This document shows, piece by piece, positions 23,599 to 35,510 of a stretch of DNA of 64,000 nt. The stretch covers positions 198,653-262,652 of the forward strand of contig KN817534.1 in the NCBI GenBank assembly GCA_000827495.1, in the 5' to 3' direction. A program made the translations under genes and the position numbers. Under the pieces are notes generated by a model, which was not told where the DNA came from, did not search any database, and saw only the letters and a program-made list of their open reading frames with translations. The first letter of the stretch is position 1, and every line of letters begins with the position of its first letter. This DNA is from Hypholoma sublateritium FD-334 SS-4. Taxonomy: Eukaryota; Basidiomycota; Agaricomycetes; Agaricales; Strophariaceae.

Positions 23599-25911
23599 TT
23601 AGACGAAATCAGCATCACCATTCACCAGCGGTAAATATGCAGAAGCCTGCAAAGTAAAACGTACATTGATCTGATCCCTGAACTCTTTCGCAATTTTTGC
23701 CCGCTGAATTTTCTGTGCTGCCGTGACGAGCCCACTCTCCGGCGTCCACTCGTCCGCAGAGAGCACGACCGCCTGCAGCATCTCGTTCGGCTTGAACCCG
23801 TTCTTCTTGCCGACCGCGTTGCACTCTTTCAGCACGAGCGCCTGCACCGCGGGGTCCGCGCATAGCTCAGCGAGCGAGCGCTTCGCGTCGAGGTTCTTTG
23901 AGGTGAGCACTTGGCGCAGGTGCGCGTCGTGTGGGATGATGATGGCCATCGGCTGCTGCGCCTCCTGCGTCGCGTGCACACAGATGTTGCCCACGAGATT
24001 GCACGCCTTGAACACCGCCTCAAGCCGTTCGAGTGCGATGTACTCGCCCGACGCTAGCTTGATCAGGTTCTTCAAGCTATGTACGGCCGCGTCAGCCTCC
24101 GGCGCGAAAGGCACCAGTAAAAATAGAGGACGCACCGGTCGATCAAGGAGAGGGTGCCATCTTTGTTCCATTGGCCGATGTCGCCTGTCCGCAGCCAGCC
24201 GTCCTTCGTAAAGATAGTCACGTCCTCGTTCAGGTCGGGGCGCTTGTAATAGCCTTTTACCACCGAGGGTCCACGGATACACACCTCACCCTGTGGGGGT
24301 GTGTTCGTCGACAGGTAGCCGGCATCGACGACGTCGAGCAATTTGACCTCGATCGACGGCACGGGGAGCCCAACGGAGCCATATTGCATGAGCTCAGGCG
24401 GGAGAATGGCACACATGCCGCACGATTCCGTCATCCCGTACCCTGGATTTGACGTATCAGTTACATCATTATGGTTCTAAAAATAGAACCCCACAGAATG
24501 TGCTATGGGGATAGATCTACGCACCTTGCAAGACTGTGACCAAGGCAGTGGTGAGGAACTCTTGTGTCTCACGGCTGATGGCTGCACCACCGCTCAGTGC
24601 AAGGCGCAGCTTCCCACCCGTGGCCGCGCGTACACCCGATAGCACGACACTATCGGCGAGCTGTGCAAGGACTGGCACGTTGTTCTTTTTTGCTGACATG
24701 GCCCCATTGAATAAACTCTTTTTGACCGCGCCACCCGAGTTAACCTTGGTAAGGATACCCTTGCGGATAGTTTCCCAGACTGCGGGGACGCCGACCATGA
24801 TCGAGGGGCGGAAGGCGGCAATGTCGCCTTTGCAATTACGGACAGACGCGTCAGTGAGGGTCTTGACACGTCCATAGCCCGAAGGCATGCCGACGAAGAG
24901 CATACACATCTCGACGATGTATTCGAGCACATGAGCAAGGGGCAGATAGGCGAGGTAGCTGTCGTCATATGTTAAGTGGTGTCCGAGGAGGTGGTAGACG
25001 GAGCCAACAGAGGCGATGAGGTTTGCATGAGTGATACACACACCCTTGGGTGCGCCAGTGCTACCACTTGTGTACATGATGAGGGCGAGGTCTTCGGGTT
25101 TGGGGAGGCGGGCGTCGAGGGTGTCCCGAGAAAGAGCTTTGCCAATCTCGCGTAGCTTGTCCAGGCTGTATACTTCGATGGACTCGCGCACAGAATGGAG
25201 ATTGTCGATGAGCGCTTGGCCAGGTTGACCATCAAACACAACGAATTTAACGGTGGGGGTACGCGCCAGCACGCGGAGCAATGTTGGTAACAGCTCGGCG
25301 TTGCTGAAGAGACCGACACAATTAGGCTCGTTCAACGAGTGGGCGAGGCCGTCTTCTCCCAGGGTATCATAAGCTGTAGCAATTGGGGTCGAGATAGAAG
25401 CGCAGGCATGGGCCATGAGCTGCCAATTCGGGCTGTATGCGTGGTCAATTCAATTGCAGGGCAATAGCTGTGCGGAGTCATACCTGGTCTGCGCATACAC
25501 GTTAAACACGTCGTCTTTCGTGATCCCGAGGCTAATGAGCGCTCGGGCAATCTCGGAGACGGCCTCCTTGAGCTCAATGAATGTGATGTACTTGTAGTCG
25601 CTCAGCTCAAAATATTTCCACTTTTTCTTCTCGACGATCTCCTTGCCGTCGTGGACTTTCTTGACCTCCTTCTCTTCCTCTACAACACCGACGATGTCTC
25701 GCCAGCCCAGTGCGTTCCTGTTGCCATGGGTGCGAGCGGAATACGATATGACGTCGAAGACGGTGTCGATGCCCTCGAAAGGCTGAGTGACCAGGCCGTC
25801 CTTGGAGAGAAAGCAACGACGCGTTGGGCCCTCTCCTGGACCCGCTGAAGGCGCTACCTCGACAGATCCGACGTCGTAGTAGCCCGGCTTCAAAGTGTTG
25901 ACTTTGGACAT
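23599..25911 (-). CDS. long-chain-fatty-acid-CoA ligase (acyl-CoA synthetase)
   Basis: About 690 residues in five or so exons. The enzyme uses ATP to join free long-chain fatty acid to coenzyme A, feeding lipid synthesis or beta-oxidation. The ATG at 25911 opens MSKVNTLKPGYYDVG. The AMP-binding signature YTSGSTGAPKG is in the large central exon (24517-25416), followed by YLAYLPLAHVLE, LSGGAAISRETQEF, and after an intron GYGMTESCGM. The adenylate-binding block WLRTGDIGQWNKDGTLSLIDR precedes SLKNLIKLASGEYIALERLE, and the last exon ends NGDADFV with TAA at 23599-23601. All acyl-adenylate motifs are intact. No C-terminal PTS1 is present, so a cytosolic or ER/lipid-droplet site is more likely than import into the peroxisome. 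Confidence 0.93.
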
Positions 25912-27286
25912 GATAGTGGTAGGATGCAAGAGTCTGGGGGAGCTGTGCAATTCCCCTTGGCTGCTTAATATGTCACGCGTACCTGTCACCCCCGCACTTT
26001 GCCGCTCATGTTGTCTCTTACTTTCAATTGGTATTTTGGAGCGTCCTCCATTGCATTTGCCTTGCATGTTCGGATCCTCAGCACGCTGTCTCACAAGTCC
26101 CGTCAGCTTTGAATTTTTTTACCGCCAAGCTCTTAGCTAGGGCCACGTCGAGGTCATTTCCCCACGTCTCGTGGTCGTGATCCTGGGGATGGGCCCCTGC
26201 AACCAATCCGCGCTCTCTGAATGAGGAAACCTCCGTCATTCTGATCCCTAGTCCCCCGCAGCCAAACAACGATTTCGGGACTTTTATCTATTGGTGTCGC
26301 CCAAGTGTCGCCCTCTAATTTCCCTCTACAGGACCTCCTCGACCGAAAGCACCTCGACGAAAAAAGACCTCAGCTGCAGAACAGAACTCGAAAAACGCTA
26401 GCTTTCGGATGTTGAAACTCAGGGGTCAGAACGGTCCTCGAGACCTCAAACGTATAGATGCCAGAATCGACGCAGAATCGACCGAGTGAGTACCCGTAGT
26501 CCACCGTGTGTGAGGCACCGCACTGAATCAAACCTAACTTGAAGTTTAGAATCAGAATCAGAACCAACATGTAGTGGCAGCTACGCGCTTGCCAAATCTA
26601 CGATATCACTCAGCGCAAAGATCGTAAAGAGAATCAGAAACATTACACAAATTGTGCGCGTTGTATTCTTGGGCATCGCTTTCAAGCTATCTCGAGCCTG
26701 CGGGATGGTGTCATCCGCATTTTCGCCGCCACCGCCGCAGGACATGCACTGGAGGAGCAAACTTTCTTTTCCGGCGCTTGATGTTTCCTGATCCAGTACG
26801 TTTTGTTCTCTATCTTCCCACTCCCAGCGTGTAGCGCCCGCAGCTTCCTCACGCCCTAGAGATGGTCCGAATATCCGAAGGTAAATAGTGCCCTAGACAC
26901 TCTCACCAAACTCTCACCACTAAATGTGCCCGGAGGCGATGCAGCACACCCTTACGTGACCTGGGAGTCAGATTCAGATAAATACCTCTCCCGCCTTTAT
27001 CGTCTAGCCTCTTGCCCTATCTTCTCCTTCTCTCGCTGACCCGCTCGCCACTTGCATAATCGCCCCTCAACTCATCCCCTTAGTCAACGTTCAGTCGAAG
27101 GGAGGCTTCTGAACGGGGTGCGGACAAAGTACGCCTGTCGTTCCTATCGGACTGGACTATTATATAAGATTAGCTGATCTTAACGTATGTATAGCACCCC
27201 AACAGCCAGCCTGTAGCATCGGTATTACTCCTGCTTACTCGTCTTTGGTTGCCGTCAGTGTTGCATCAGGCTCTGCATAAGCAGCC
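25912..27286. other. 1.4 kb divergent promoter region
   Basis: This lies head-to-head between the acyl-CoA synthetase (minus) and the caspase-domain gene (plus). No gene was found. Pyrimidine-rich tracts occur at about 27000-27080, upstream of the caspase-domain gene. Confidence 0.4.
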
Positions 27287-29544
27287 ATGGCAAGGTTTGT
27301 TCCGTTCTCCTGCCTTATCACCGTGTAAATGAGGCTGAAATTACCTTGCGATCAGCGAGAAGATCCCACTGTACGCGCTCCTCATCGGCATCAACTCCTA
27401 CCTCACAGCCGGTTTTCCCTCCCTCCGCGGTGCCGTCCCCGATACGCTCGACTTCAAGAGATACCTCGAGACGGAACTCGCCGTCCCCAGCGAACAGATC
27501 ATCGTGCTCGTCGACAACAAGGCGACCCGCACCGCTATGATTGATGCGCTGGCCGCTTTCGGCACGGACAAGCGCATCGAGAAGGGTGATGCAATCCTGT
27601 TCTATTATGCCGGCCATGGTACTGAACTGGATCCCCCCACCCCGTGGAAGCTGGACGGCAACAACGAAAAGATACAAGCTATCGTCCCATACGACTGTAA
27701 CAGTGGCGAGGCGATGGGGTTGACGGTCCCGCCCATTCCTGATTACACACTGAAGGTGCTGCTCTCGCGGATCGCGCGCGAGAAGGGGGACAACATCGTG
27801 AGTCGCCGCGCTGCTTCATGCCTACCCAATGCTCATATCTATTTCAGACGGTCATCTTTGACTGTTGCCATTCTGCTTCGGGTACGAGGGGCTCGCGCCC
27901 TGTCGAGTCTGTCGAGTCTGACTCTGTCGTGCGGGTTCGTTCGGCGGAGCTCCCGTCCTTCGTCTGTCCAGACAACCTCGATGAGGATATCCTAAACAAC
28001 GGCGCGCGTGGCGCGTTCGTGGCGCCGAAGCACAGTATGCGTGGGCTGGGCTCGCACACGCTGCTGTCTGCGTGTGGGAAGGAGGAACTAGCGCGCGAGG
28101 AGCGCGGCCATGGGCGCTTCTCCGCGTCGCTCCTCAGGTTACTGCGCCAGGTGTCGCCGGAGAACTTGAGGCACTCTGAAATTCTTGGCCATGCCCTCTT
28201 CCCTCGCATCCTTGAGTGAGTTAGCGGCGCCAGTGCATTCCGCATCGGGGCTGATAATTTTGGTCGCAGCCAGAACCCGCAGTGCGAAGGAATTTATAAA
28301 GATCGCACTCTCTTCAACCGCAAGGTCCTGCCTGCCCAACGCAAGTCCTTCGCGATCGAACAGAAGGGTGGGAACTACACCGTTGGTGCAGGTACCATCC
28401 ACAGAATCACGAAGAACTCCGAGTTCACCGTATACCGCAAGACGGACATAACACTCTCTAATCCTGTCGGCACTCTCGTTGTTGAACAAGTAGCGCCCTT
28501 CTATTCGTCGGCGCAAGTACCCGAGGGAAGCTCGAAACTTGACCTCACGCAACCTCTCATTTCCGTCATAAAGAAACTTGCCCCCCAGGAATTCCGGATT
28601 AGAACCCCGCCTGGTAATGGGTTCACCAGCGTATATCACGAATTTCTGAAAGCACGCAAGCAGGAATTTGGTAACATCACTTTGGTCAACGCAACACGAG
28701 ACGACGCGCATGCGGAAATATCTCTTACAGATGAAAACAGGATATTGTTCAAATTCAACACTGGTCGCGGCCTGGGCGGTACGCTTGACGTTGCCGAGAA
28801 TAGTATCGACAACGACGACGATGACCTCGCCCGCGTTCTCGCTGCAGCTATATGTTTCTACGGCGAGTTCGAAAACCACTACGAGGACTCGGATATCTCG
28901 AAAAATGTTTCCGTCGAAATCTACCGTCTGGTGATCATGAACGATCAAACGATGGGATTCGGCGACTTCGGCCCGCCTCGTATGCGACCCGTAGGTCCCA
29001 ATCTGTACAATGACGGCGTTGTCAACGTCCACATGCAGTACGCCAACGCAGCCGAGGACGATTATATACCGTACGGCATCCGCGTCGTGAACAAGAGCGG
29101 CGGTGACCTATACGCGAATCTCTTCCACTTCAACCATGGCGAACTTAGTATCTGTGAGTCGCGTCTCACTTCCGCTTCAGTTGCGTATAGTTAACGACAT
29201 GGTTTGCAGCTCCCTGCGCCATAGCGCACGACAGCGGGCACCACACGCTCGACGTACCGCTGCGAAAAAAGGGGGGCGCGCTCACGATTGGGTACGGCAA
29301 CTCCGGGTACCCGGCTGTCTCTTTCAACGTTGCAGACGGTCTCGACTTAGAGGTCGGCTTCCTCAAGGTGTATCTGACGACCGAGTCCGTCGACCTGTCG
29401 TACATACAGCAAGACACGCCGTTCGTCGTATCGCGTCATATGGTGCAGCACAAACCTAAGCCTAAGACGGCCTGGACCGACATAATTGTCCCGATCATCC
29501 AACATCGAGAAACACTGCGTCACGACACGCAGATCCAGAATTGA
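27287..29544 (+). CDS. caspase-domain protease (clan CD, C14) with a beta-rich C-terminal region
   Basis: About 700 residues. The first exon is only 8 nt (ATG GCA AG at 27287); a 60-nt intron then joins to KIPLYALLIGINSYL. The p20-like caspase fold is seen in order: LRGAVPDTLDFKRYLE, AILFYYAGHGTE (catalytic His, near residue 105) and, after an intron, ITVIFDCCHSAS (catalytic Cys, near residue 185). HTLLSACGKEELA and GRFSASLLRLLRQVSPENL follow. Beyond residue 300 comes a region not typical of metacaspases, with NGDLYANLFHFN-type and LTIGYGNSGYP..GFLKVYLTTESVDLSYI motifs that recur, as I remember, in basidiomycete caspase-like proteins. The stop is TGA at 29542-29544. Cleavage specificity is unknown; a role in regulated cell death is inference from the family. 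Confidence 0.86.
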
Positions 29545-30134
29545 TTTTGGTGAAGACAACACCTGCATGCCTCGCTATCGTTTTTGTTTTTGCTTTCGGA
29601 CATTGCTTTCTGGTTTTCTGATATCCGCACCTGCAATCCGGATCTATGCAATATTTCTCTTGAATCTATGGTGAATCTATGGTTATAATACTTATGTTAC
29701 TAGCAGGTTTTGTTACAGACTTATTTTTAATTATCAACGTGTAGCAAGTAGTGTTCTCCAATGGTTGTCCATCGACGTCCATCAAGCGTTTTTCATCTTA
29801 TTGTTGAATAGTTTTCGTTATCTGTACAATATAATTTTTACTCTGACTTGACCAAGTCCGATTTCAAGCCAAGTCAAAGCGAATGGTTGATGTTCATGAG
29901 GCGCTTGTTGATTGGGAACAGATTAGATTAGATCGCTTAATCTAACGTGCCACGCAAATTTTTGAAAGTGTGACTCGACATGCTTTTCCTATTAGAAGTC
30001 CGTTAACAAACAGTCTTTACTGATTGAAGATACCGATAGCCACGATACCGGGCCTTTGGTATAGACCGCTAAGACTTTCGAGTCGTTGTACACTATTTTC
30101 AAATCGATCTCCGTCATTCTTATCCGTTCGACGG
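29545..30134. other. intergenic region
   Basis: AT-rich spacer between two plus-strand genes. It carries the inverted repeat listed separately and an interrupted palindrome GACTTG-AC-CAAGTC at 29845-29858. No gene was found. Confidence 0.4.
29923..29945. repeat. inverted repeat, 8-bp arms, 7-nt loop
   Basis: TTAGATTA at 29923-29930 is perfectly complementary to TAATCTAA at 29938-29945, leaving a 7-nt loop. It lies 190 nt upstream of the leucyl-tRNA synthetase start and could be a regulatory site or a chance hairpin. Confidence 0.4.
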
Positions 30135-33100
30135 ATGGCACAGACCATCGAGCTCGCCCAAGTACGCGTTCCATGCTATTATCACGAAATCCCGCTGACC
30201 CATTGCCGCAGACGGCGAAGAGAGATTACTTGAAGGAGCTAGAAAAGAAGTCGCAAGATCGCTGGCAATCCGAAAAATTGTTCGAGGTCAACGCTCCTTC
30301 GCCGGAGGAGATTTCAGGCCTTTCAAGGGAGGAAGTCCAAGCCAAGTTTCCGAAATGGTTCGGAAACTTCCCCTTCCCCTACATGAACGGCAGTCTGCAT
30401 CTCGGACATGCCTTTACCATCTCTAAAATCGAATTCGCGGCTGGGTACCAGAGACTGCTGGGGAAACGCGTTCTATTCCCCCATGGCTTCCATGTCACCG
30501 GAATGCCGATCAAGGTACGTCTCGTTCTGCCCGACCGTTATGTGTTCGTACTCATCGCCTCTAGGCTTCATCAGACAAGATTATCCGCGAAATGGAAATG
30601 TTCGGCCCCGATTTTGAGCGCTATGAGGAAGTCCAAGCCGAAATCGAGAAGGCCGAAGCAGAAAAAGCTGCGCAGGAGACGGAGACGAGCACCGCGGTCG
30701 GAAAGGCGAAGAAGGGCAAGCTTGTCGCGAAATCGACCGGACTGACATACCAGTTCCAAATCATGGAGTCCATCAAAGTCCCTCGCGCCGAAATCAAGAA
30801 GTTTGCGGACCCTCTGCATTGGTTGACCTATTTCCCTCCCATCGCCATCGCCGATAACAACTCCTTTGGCTCGCGCATCGATTGGCGCCGCAGCTTTATG
30901 ACGACGGAGGCGAACCCCTACTTCGACGCGTTCGTGCGCTGGCAGGTGAACAAGCTGTATAAGCTCGGCAAGATCAAGTTCGGGGAGAGATACACCATCT
31001 ACAGTCCCAAGGACGGCCAGCCATGCATGGACCACGATCGCCAGGACGGCGAGGGATTTGGCCCGCAGGAGTACACCGCAGTGAAGATGGAGGTCCTGAA
31101 CTGGAGCCCCGCAGCCAAAGCCGTTGTCGGCGAGAAGGCCGGCGGCAGGACGGTATTCATGGTTGCCGCCACCCTCCGCCCCGAAACGATGTACGGCCAA
31201 ACCAATTGCTTCGTCGGAACCAGCATAAAATACGGAATCTTCGCTGCGAACGACAAAGAAGCGTATCTCTGCACTCTCCGTGCCGCGCGTAACATGGCTT
31301 TCCAGGGCTCCACCACTCCTCGTGGACACGTCCAGCAGCTGGCTGAGGTCGACGGCGCTAAACTGATCGGCACCAAGATCAAGCCTCCTTTCGCCGTCAC
31401 TCCCGAAGTCTATGTCCTTCCTATGGACAATGTATTGCCCACGAAGGTAAACCTTTTCTATTCTTCTCGTGGCCTCTCTTTTATTTGCCCCCTTAGGGTA
31501 CTGGTGTTGTTACTTCCGTCCCATCTGACTCTCCCGACGATTTCCAAACCCTTGCCGACCTGCGCAAGAAGCCCGAGTTCTACGGTATTGACCCTTCCTG
31601 GGCCGCCATCGACCCTATTCCCGTCATTTCCACCCCAACCTACGGCGACATGATCGCACCCGCTACTATCAAGCAGTTCAAAATTCAGTCGCAGAAGGAC
31701 ACCAAACAGCTGGCCGAAGCGAAGGAGATCGCGTACAAGGAAGGGTTCTACAACGGCACGATGCTCGTGGGCGAATTTAAGGGCGAGAGTGTGCAGGACG
31801 CAAAGCCCAAGGTCCGCGAGGCAATGATTCAAGCGCAATTGGCATTTGCGTACGCTGAGCCCGAGGGTCTCGTCATCTCGCGCAGTGCCGATGAATGTGT
31901 CGTCGCCCTGATGGACCAGTGGTACCTGGATTACGGAGAGGAAGTGTGGAAGAAGCAGACCGAAGGGTAAGCGTCATCTTTCGTCAGTTTGCACTGTGAA
32001 TTGATGTTGAAAGCTCTGTAGACTGTTGGCGAGGATGAACACATACTCGCAAGAGACCCGCCACGCTTTTGAGAAGACCCTGGACTGGCTGAACAAGTGG
32101 GCGTGCGCTCGCACCTACGGCCTGGGATCCGTCCTGCCTTGGGACCCCCAGTTCTTGGTTGAGTCTCTGAGTGACTCTACCATTTACATGAGTTACTACA
32201 CTGTTGCCCAGCTTCTGCATGGTATGTCCACGTTTTTTTCTTACTTACTTTATCTCAGGACGATCAGTGAACTTGACATCTCTTTTCAGAGTCGAGCATC
32301 GACGGAAGCAAGCCCGGTCCCCTGGGAGTGACCCCCGACCAGATGACTGATGAAATCTGGGACTACATCTTCACCAAAGGCGCTTTCCCCGACCCCGCGC
32401 CGATGCCCCGCGAGAAGGCTGACGCGCTCAAGCACGAGTTTGAGTACTTCTACCCCCTCGACGTCCGCTCATCCGCGAAAGATCTGGTACCCAACCACCT
32501 GACATTCGCGCTGTACAACCACGCAGCGATCTTTCCCGAGGAGATGTTCCCGCTTAGTATGCGTACGAACGGGCATCTGATGCTCAACGGGAAGAAGATG
32601 TCGAAGAGCACGGGCAACTCGCTGACCCTCAAGGAAGCGATTGAAAAGTTCGGTGCGGATGCGACGCGCTTGTCGTTGGCTGATGCCGGAGATGGTTTGG
32701 AGGACGCGAACTTCGAGGAGAAAGCGGCAAATGCGAACATTCTCCGCATTCACACCTTGTTGGGCTGGTGCGAGGTTCGTACCGGAAAATGCAACGGTGG
32801 AGCAATGCTGATCTTAAGCATCACTACAGGAAATGGTCAAGGACCAGGCCAACCTCCGTCACGGCCCTCGTACATACCACGATCAAGTATTTGAGCAGGA
32901 GATCAACGACCTGGTCAACACCACCCAAAGCCATTATGAGGCGTATGTTACAATGTCCTTTAGGTTTGCGGACGTGCCTAACTTCTGTGCAGCATGAACT
33001 TCAAGGATGCTCTCAAATTCGGGTTCTACGATTTCCAGAGCACGCGCGATTGGTACCGTGAGGTCACCGTTGACGTCGGAATGCACGCGGACCTCGTCCT

Positions 33101-33844
33101 GTACTGGATCCGCTGTGCCGCCCTGCTTGTCGCCCCCATCGCTCCGCACTTCGCCGAGCAGATTTGGAGCACAATCCTCAAGGAGTCCACGTCCGTGCAG
33201 CGCGCTCTGTGGCCTACACCCAAGGCCGCGGTCGACCGCACGGTCATCGAGGCTGGGCAGTACATGCGCGGTACTATCAAGACCATCCGCGACGCTGAGG
33301 TGTCGTTGCTGAAGGCGTTGACCAAGGCGAAGAGCAAGAAGGGTGCGTCCGCGAACGAGGGCTTATTCGATCCCAAAAAACCCAAGGCCGTGCGCATCTA
33401 CGTCGCGACGACCTTCCCTGAATGGCAGAACACTTGCGTCAACGTTCTCCAGGAGGCATACTCGAAGGCGGACGACAAAGTCGACGACGCCAAGGTCAAG
33501 GAGCTATTGATCGAAAAGGGCCTAATTAAGGACAAGCGCGCCATGCCGTTCATCCAGCTATTCAAGGTATGTCCCACTGGTATTGTTTATGGGCGCCATT
33601 TACTGATCAACGTGGACAGCGCCGCATGTCTCAATATGGAGCCGAGACAGCTTTCCGCCGTGCATTGCCCTTCTCCGAGAGCGCCGTTCTGCGCGAACTC
33701 CTGCCATACCTCAAGAAAACCTTAAACTTGGCCGAAGCCACGGTTCTGTCCGTCGAGGAGGCCCGACAAATTGAGAGCTACAGCAGTTCAATCATTGATA
33801 CCTCTGAACCTGGAAGCCCTGCGTTTGAGTACTACAACGTGTAA
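30135..33844 (+). CDS. CDC60: leucyl-tRNA synthetase, cytosolic
   Basis: About 1,090 residues, the usual length for eukaryotic cytosolic LeuRS. It charges tRNA-Leu with leucine. The ATG at 30135 opens a 9-codon exon (MAQTIELAQ), then [18 protein letters not shown]. The HIGH motif appears as [14 protein letters not shown], and the KMSKS loop as [12 protein letters not shown] in the exon around 32580. Between them lies the large CP1 editing domain with the threonine-rich motif TLRPETMYG. The anticodon-binding domain ([19 protein letters not shown], then [13 protein letters not shown]) and a C-terminal extension that ends FEYYNV complete it. The stop is TAA at 33842-33844. No mitochondrial presequence is seen, supporting the cytosolic form. 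Confidence 0.96.
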
Positions 33845-34035
33845 TATTTAGAAATGTGATCTTGCCAAGGTCTTACTGTGAATTGAATTTCACACCTCTA
33901 GTACTCGATAATGTATTGAGTCACGATCGCGTTATAAAATCTGTGACGCGACGCGTCAGTCACTCTTTCCACGGTTTCACTCACCAACTGAATGTTGAAG
34001 CCGACACCTTCCCACTTGCTAACCGATATCCAACA

Positions 34036-35100
34036 ATGCCTGGCCCTTCGAACAGCAAAGGGAAGGGAAAAGCGCGCGGTAGAAACCAGAAAAGGACAGC
34101 CAGTGGTACTGTGTCGAAAGTGCAGACACTTGGTCAGCTCGAACCTCTGATATCACCAGAGGAATCACAAGAACATACCTACCGACCAAGGGACCCGTCC
34201 AGCGAGCAATCTACGACTTCGACACCGTCGCTGAAAACACCACCGCCTATCCTGCCCCACGAACTGCCAGTTCCTTTGAAGGAGCCTGTACCTCTCAGTG
34301 AGGAGATACCGCGGTTGGTGGAGGAGGTGATGTTCCAGGAGCCGTTCATCCACGACCCAGGCAATGGACCACGCGTGCGCGACGCCAACGCATTCATTGG
34401 ATCATTTTTTGCCCAACCAGCAGCGTTAGATGTGAGCCAAAATATTGCATGGGCGCTTAATTGTGCTTAGGGCGCTGACGCGTTCTTAGGACCCTATGTG
34501 CGCTGAATTTGCGCAAGAGGAGGTACTGCAGATGCTGCGGACTGTCCTTCCCGAGGAAATATCGCTGGTACCTCTCTAGTCTGACCTTCCAATCCGTGCA
34601 TTTCCCAATGATCTCGCGATAGATCCTGTGGTACAACAAAAGCCGATCACATAGTCGCGTATGTCCGGCGTGCCAACGGCTATACCGACTCGGTGATACA
34701 TTGCCCGATCTTCTCGACGACATTTCTCTGTCGGAGAAGCCCCCGCCACATCAACAAATGCGCGAACAGTCCATTAGCGGTATATGTACGTGTTTTCGTA
34801 GGCCTCGGAAACTGAAGTGTAAATGAACCCCTTTCCCCAACAGGTTCGCCGGTGTGCTTCGTTATGGCGTTATTCAATTATCCAAACGCAATAAAATCGG
34901 CCTGGGGAGCGATGGCCGATGAAATGGACGAATCGACATGGGATCTCCTCAACGGGGCGGAAGACGGCATCACAAAAACAGAGGAGAGCCGTGCGTTGGG
35001 CATGCTCGTAAAGATGACCAGACTACATGACCTGGGGCTCGCGCAGCTGTGCTTTGACCCAGACGAAGTTTCAATATTGGAAGCTGCTGCAGCTCGATGA
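34036..35100 (+). CDS. conserved hypothetical protein with a CPxC motif
   Basis: About 290 residues in four exons. The ATG at 34036 opens a basic, Lys/Arg/Gly-rich N-terminus (SKGKGKARGRNQKR), followed by a Pro/Glu/Ser-rich disordered part and then LVEEVMFQEPFIHDPGNGPRVRDANAFIGSFFAQPAA. After two introns the third exon reads ILWYNKSRSHSRVCPACQRLYRLGD, with one CPxC pair that might bind zinc with a partner. The last exon (SPVCFVMALFNYPNAIKSAWGAM to ILEAAAAR) is helical and ends at TGA 35098-35100. Reading-frame continuity over all four exons supports a real gene. No function is assigned; the basic tail suggests nucleic-acid or nuclear association, as inference only. Confidence 0.72.
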
Positions 35101-35510
35101 CCAATCGATGACCCTTGGGCGCAGGGCCCTGATGGAGCCCCCTGGCGCGCAAAGTAACATATTTCATATTTAATCTCTGATTTTTTCCGAAAAAACGAAG
35201 CAAACCTTTGGGTGACCTATGTCGGATTTCTGTCAGATAGTTTTTGATTTTTTACAAAATAATTTCTGTAAATCAATGACAGTGCTGAGTGGACCGGTTC
35301 GGAAGCAAGAAGAAGCCGGAGGCCGAAAGAGATCACTTCGCCTGCCATGCTCGCACGCACTTGACCAAAAACCAGCATGTTATTGTTGGTGCCGAGAATG
35401 TTCAACCGCCAGGCAAAGAAGGCTGAAAATTGATCTCGTCGACTGAATGCTACCCTGCATTGACTTTACCATCATCCACCGTGAGCTCATAGGTAGAAAT
35501 TGCCAATCGA
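35101..35510. other. intergenic region
   Basis: The 410-nt spacer between two plus-strand genes has no supported gene. Confidence 0.4.

Noticed and set aside
28139..29032. 297-codon minus-strand frame opposite the caspase-domain gene
   Set aside because: The plus-strand exons show the conserved protease and its C-terminal region; the minus frame has no motifs and no splice support.
30571..31400. Minus-strand frames of 130-250 codons under the leucyl-tRNA synthetase
   Set aside because: They are antisense shadows of well-conserved LeuRS exons, with no family resemblance.
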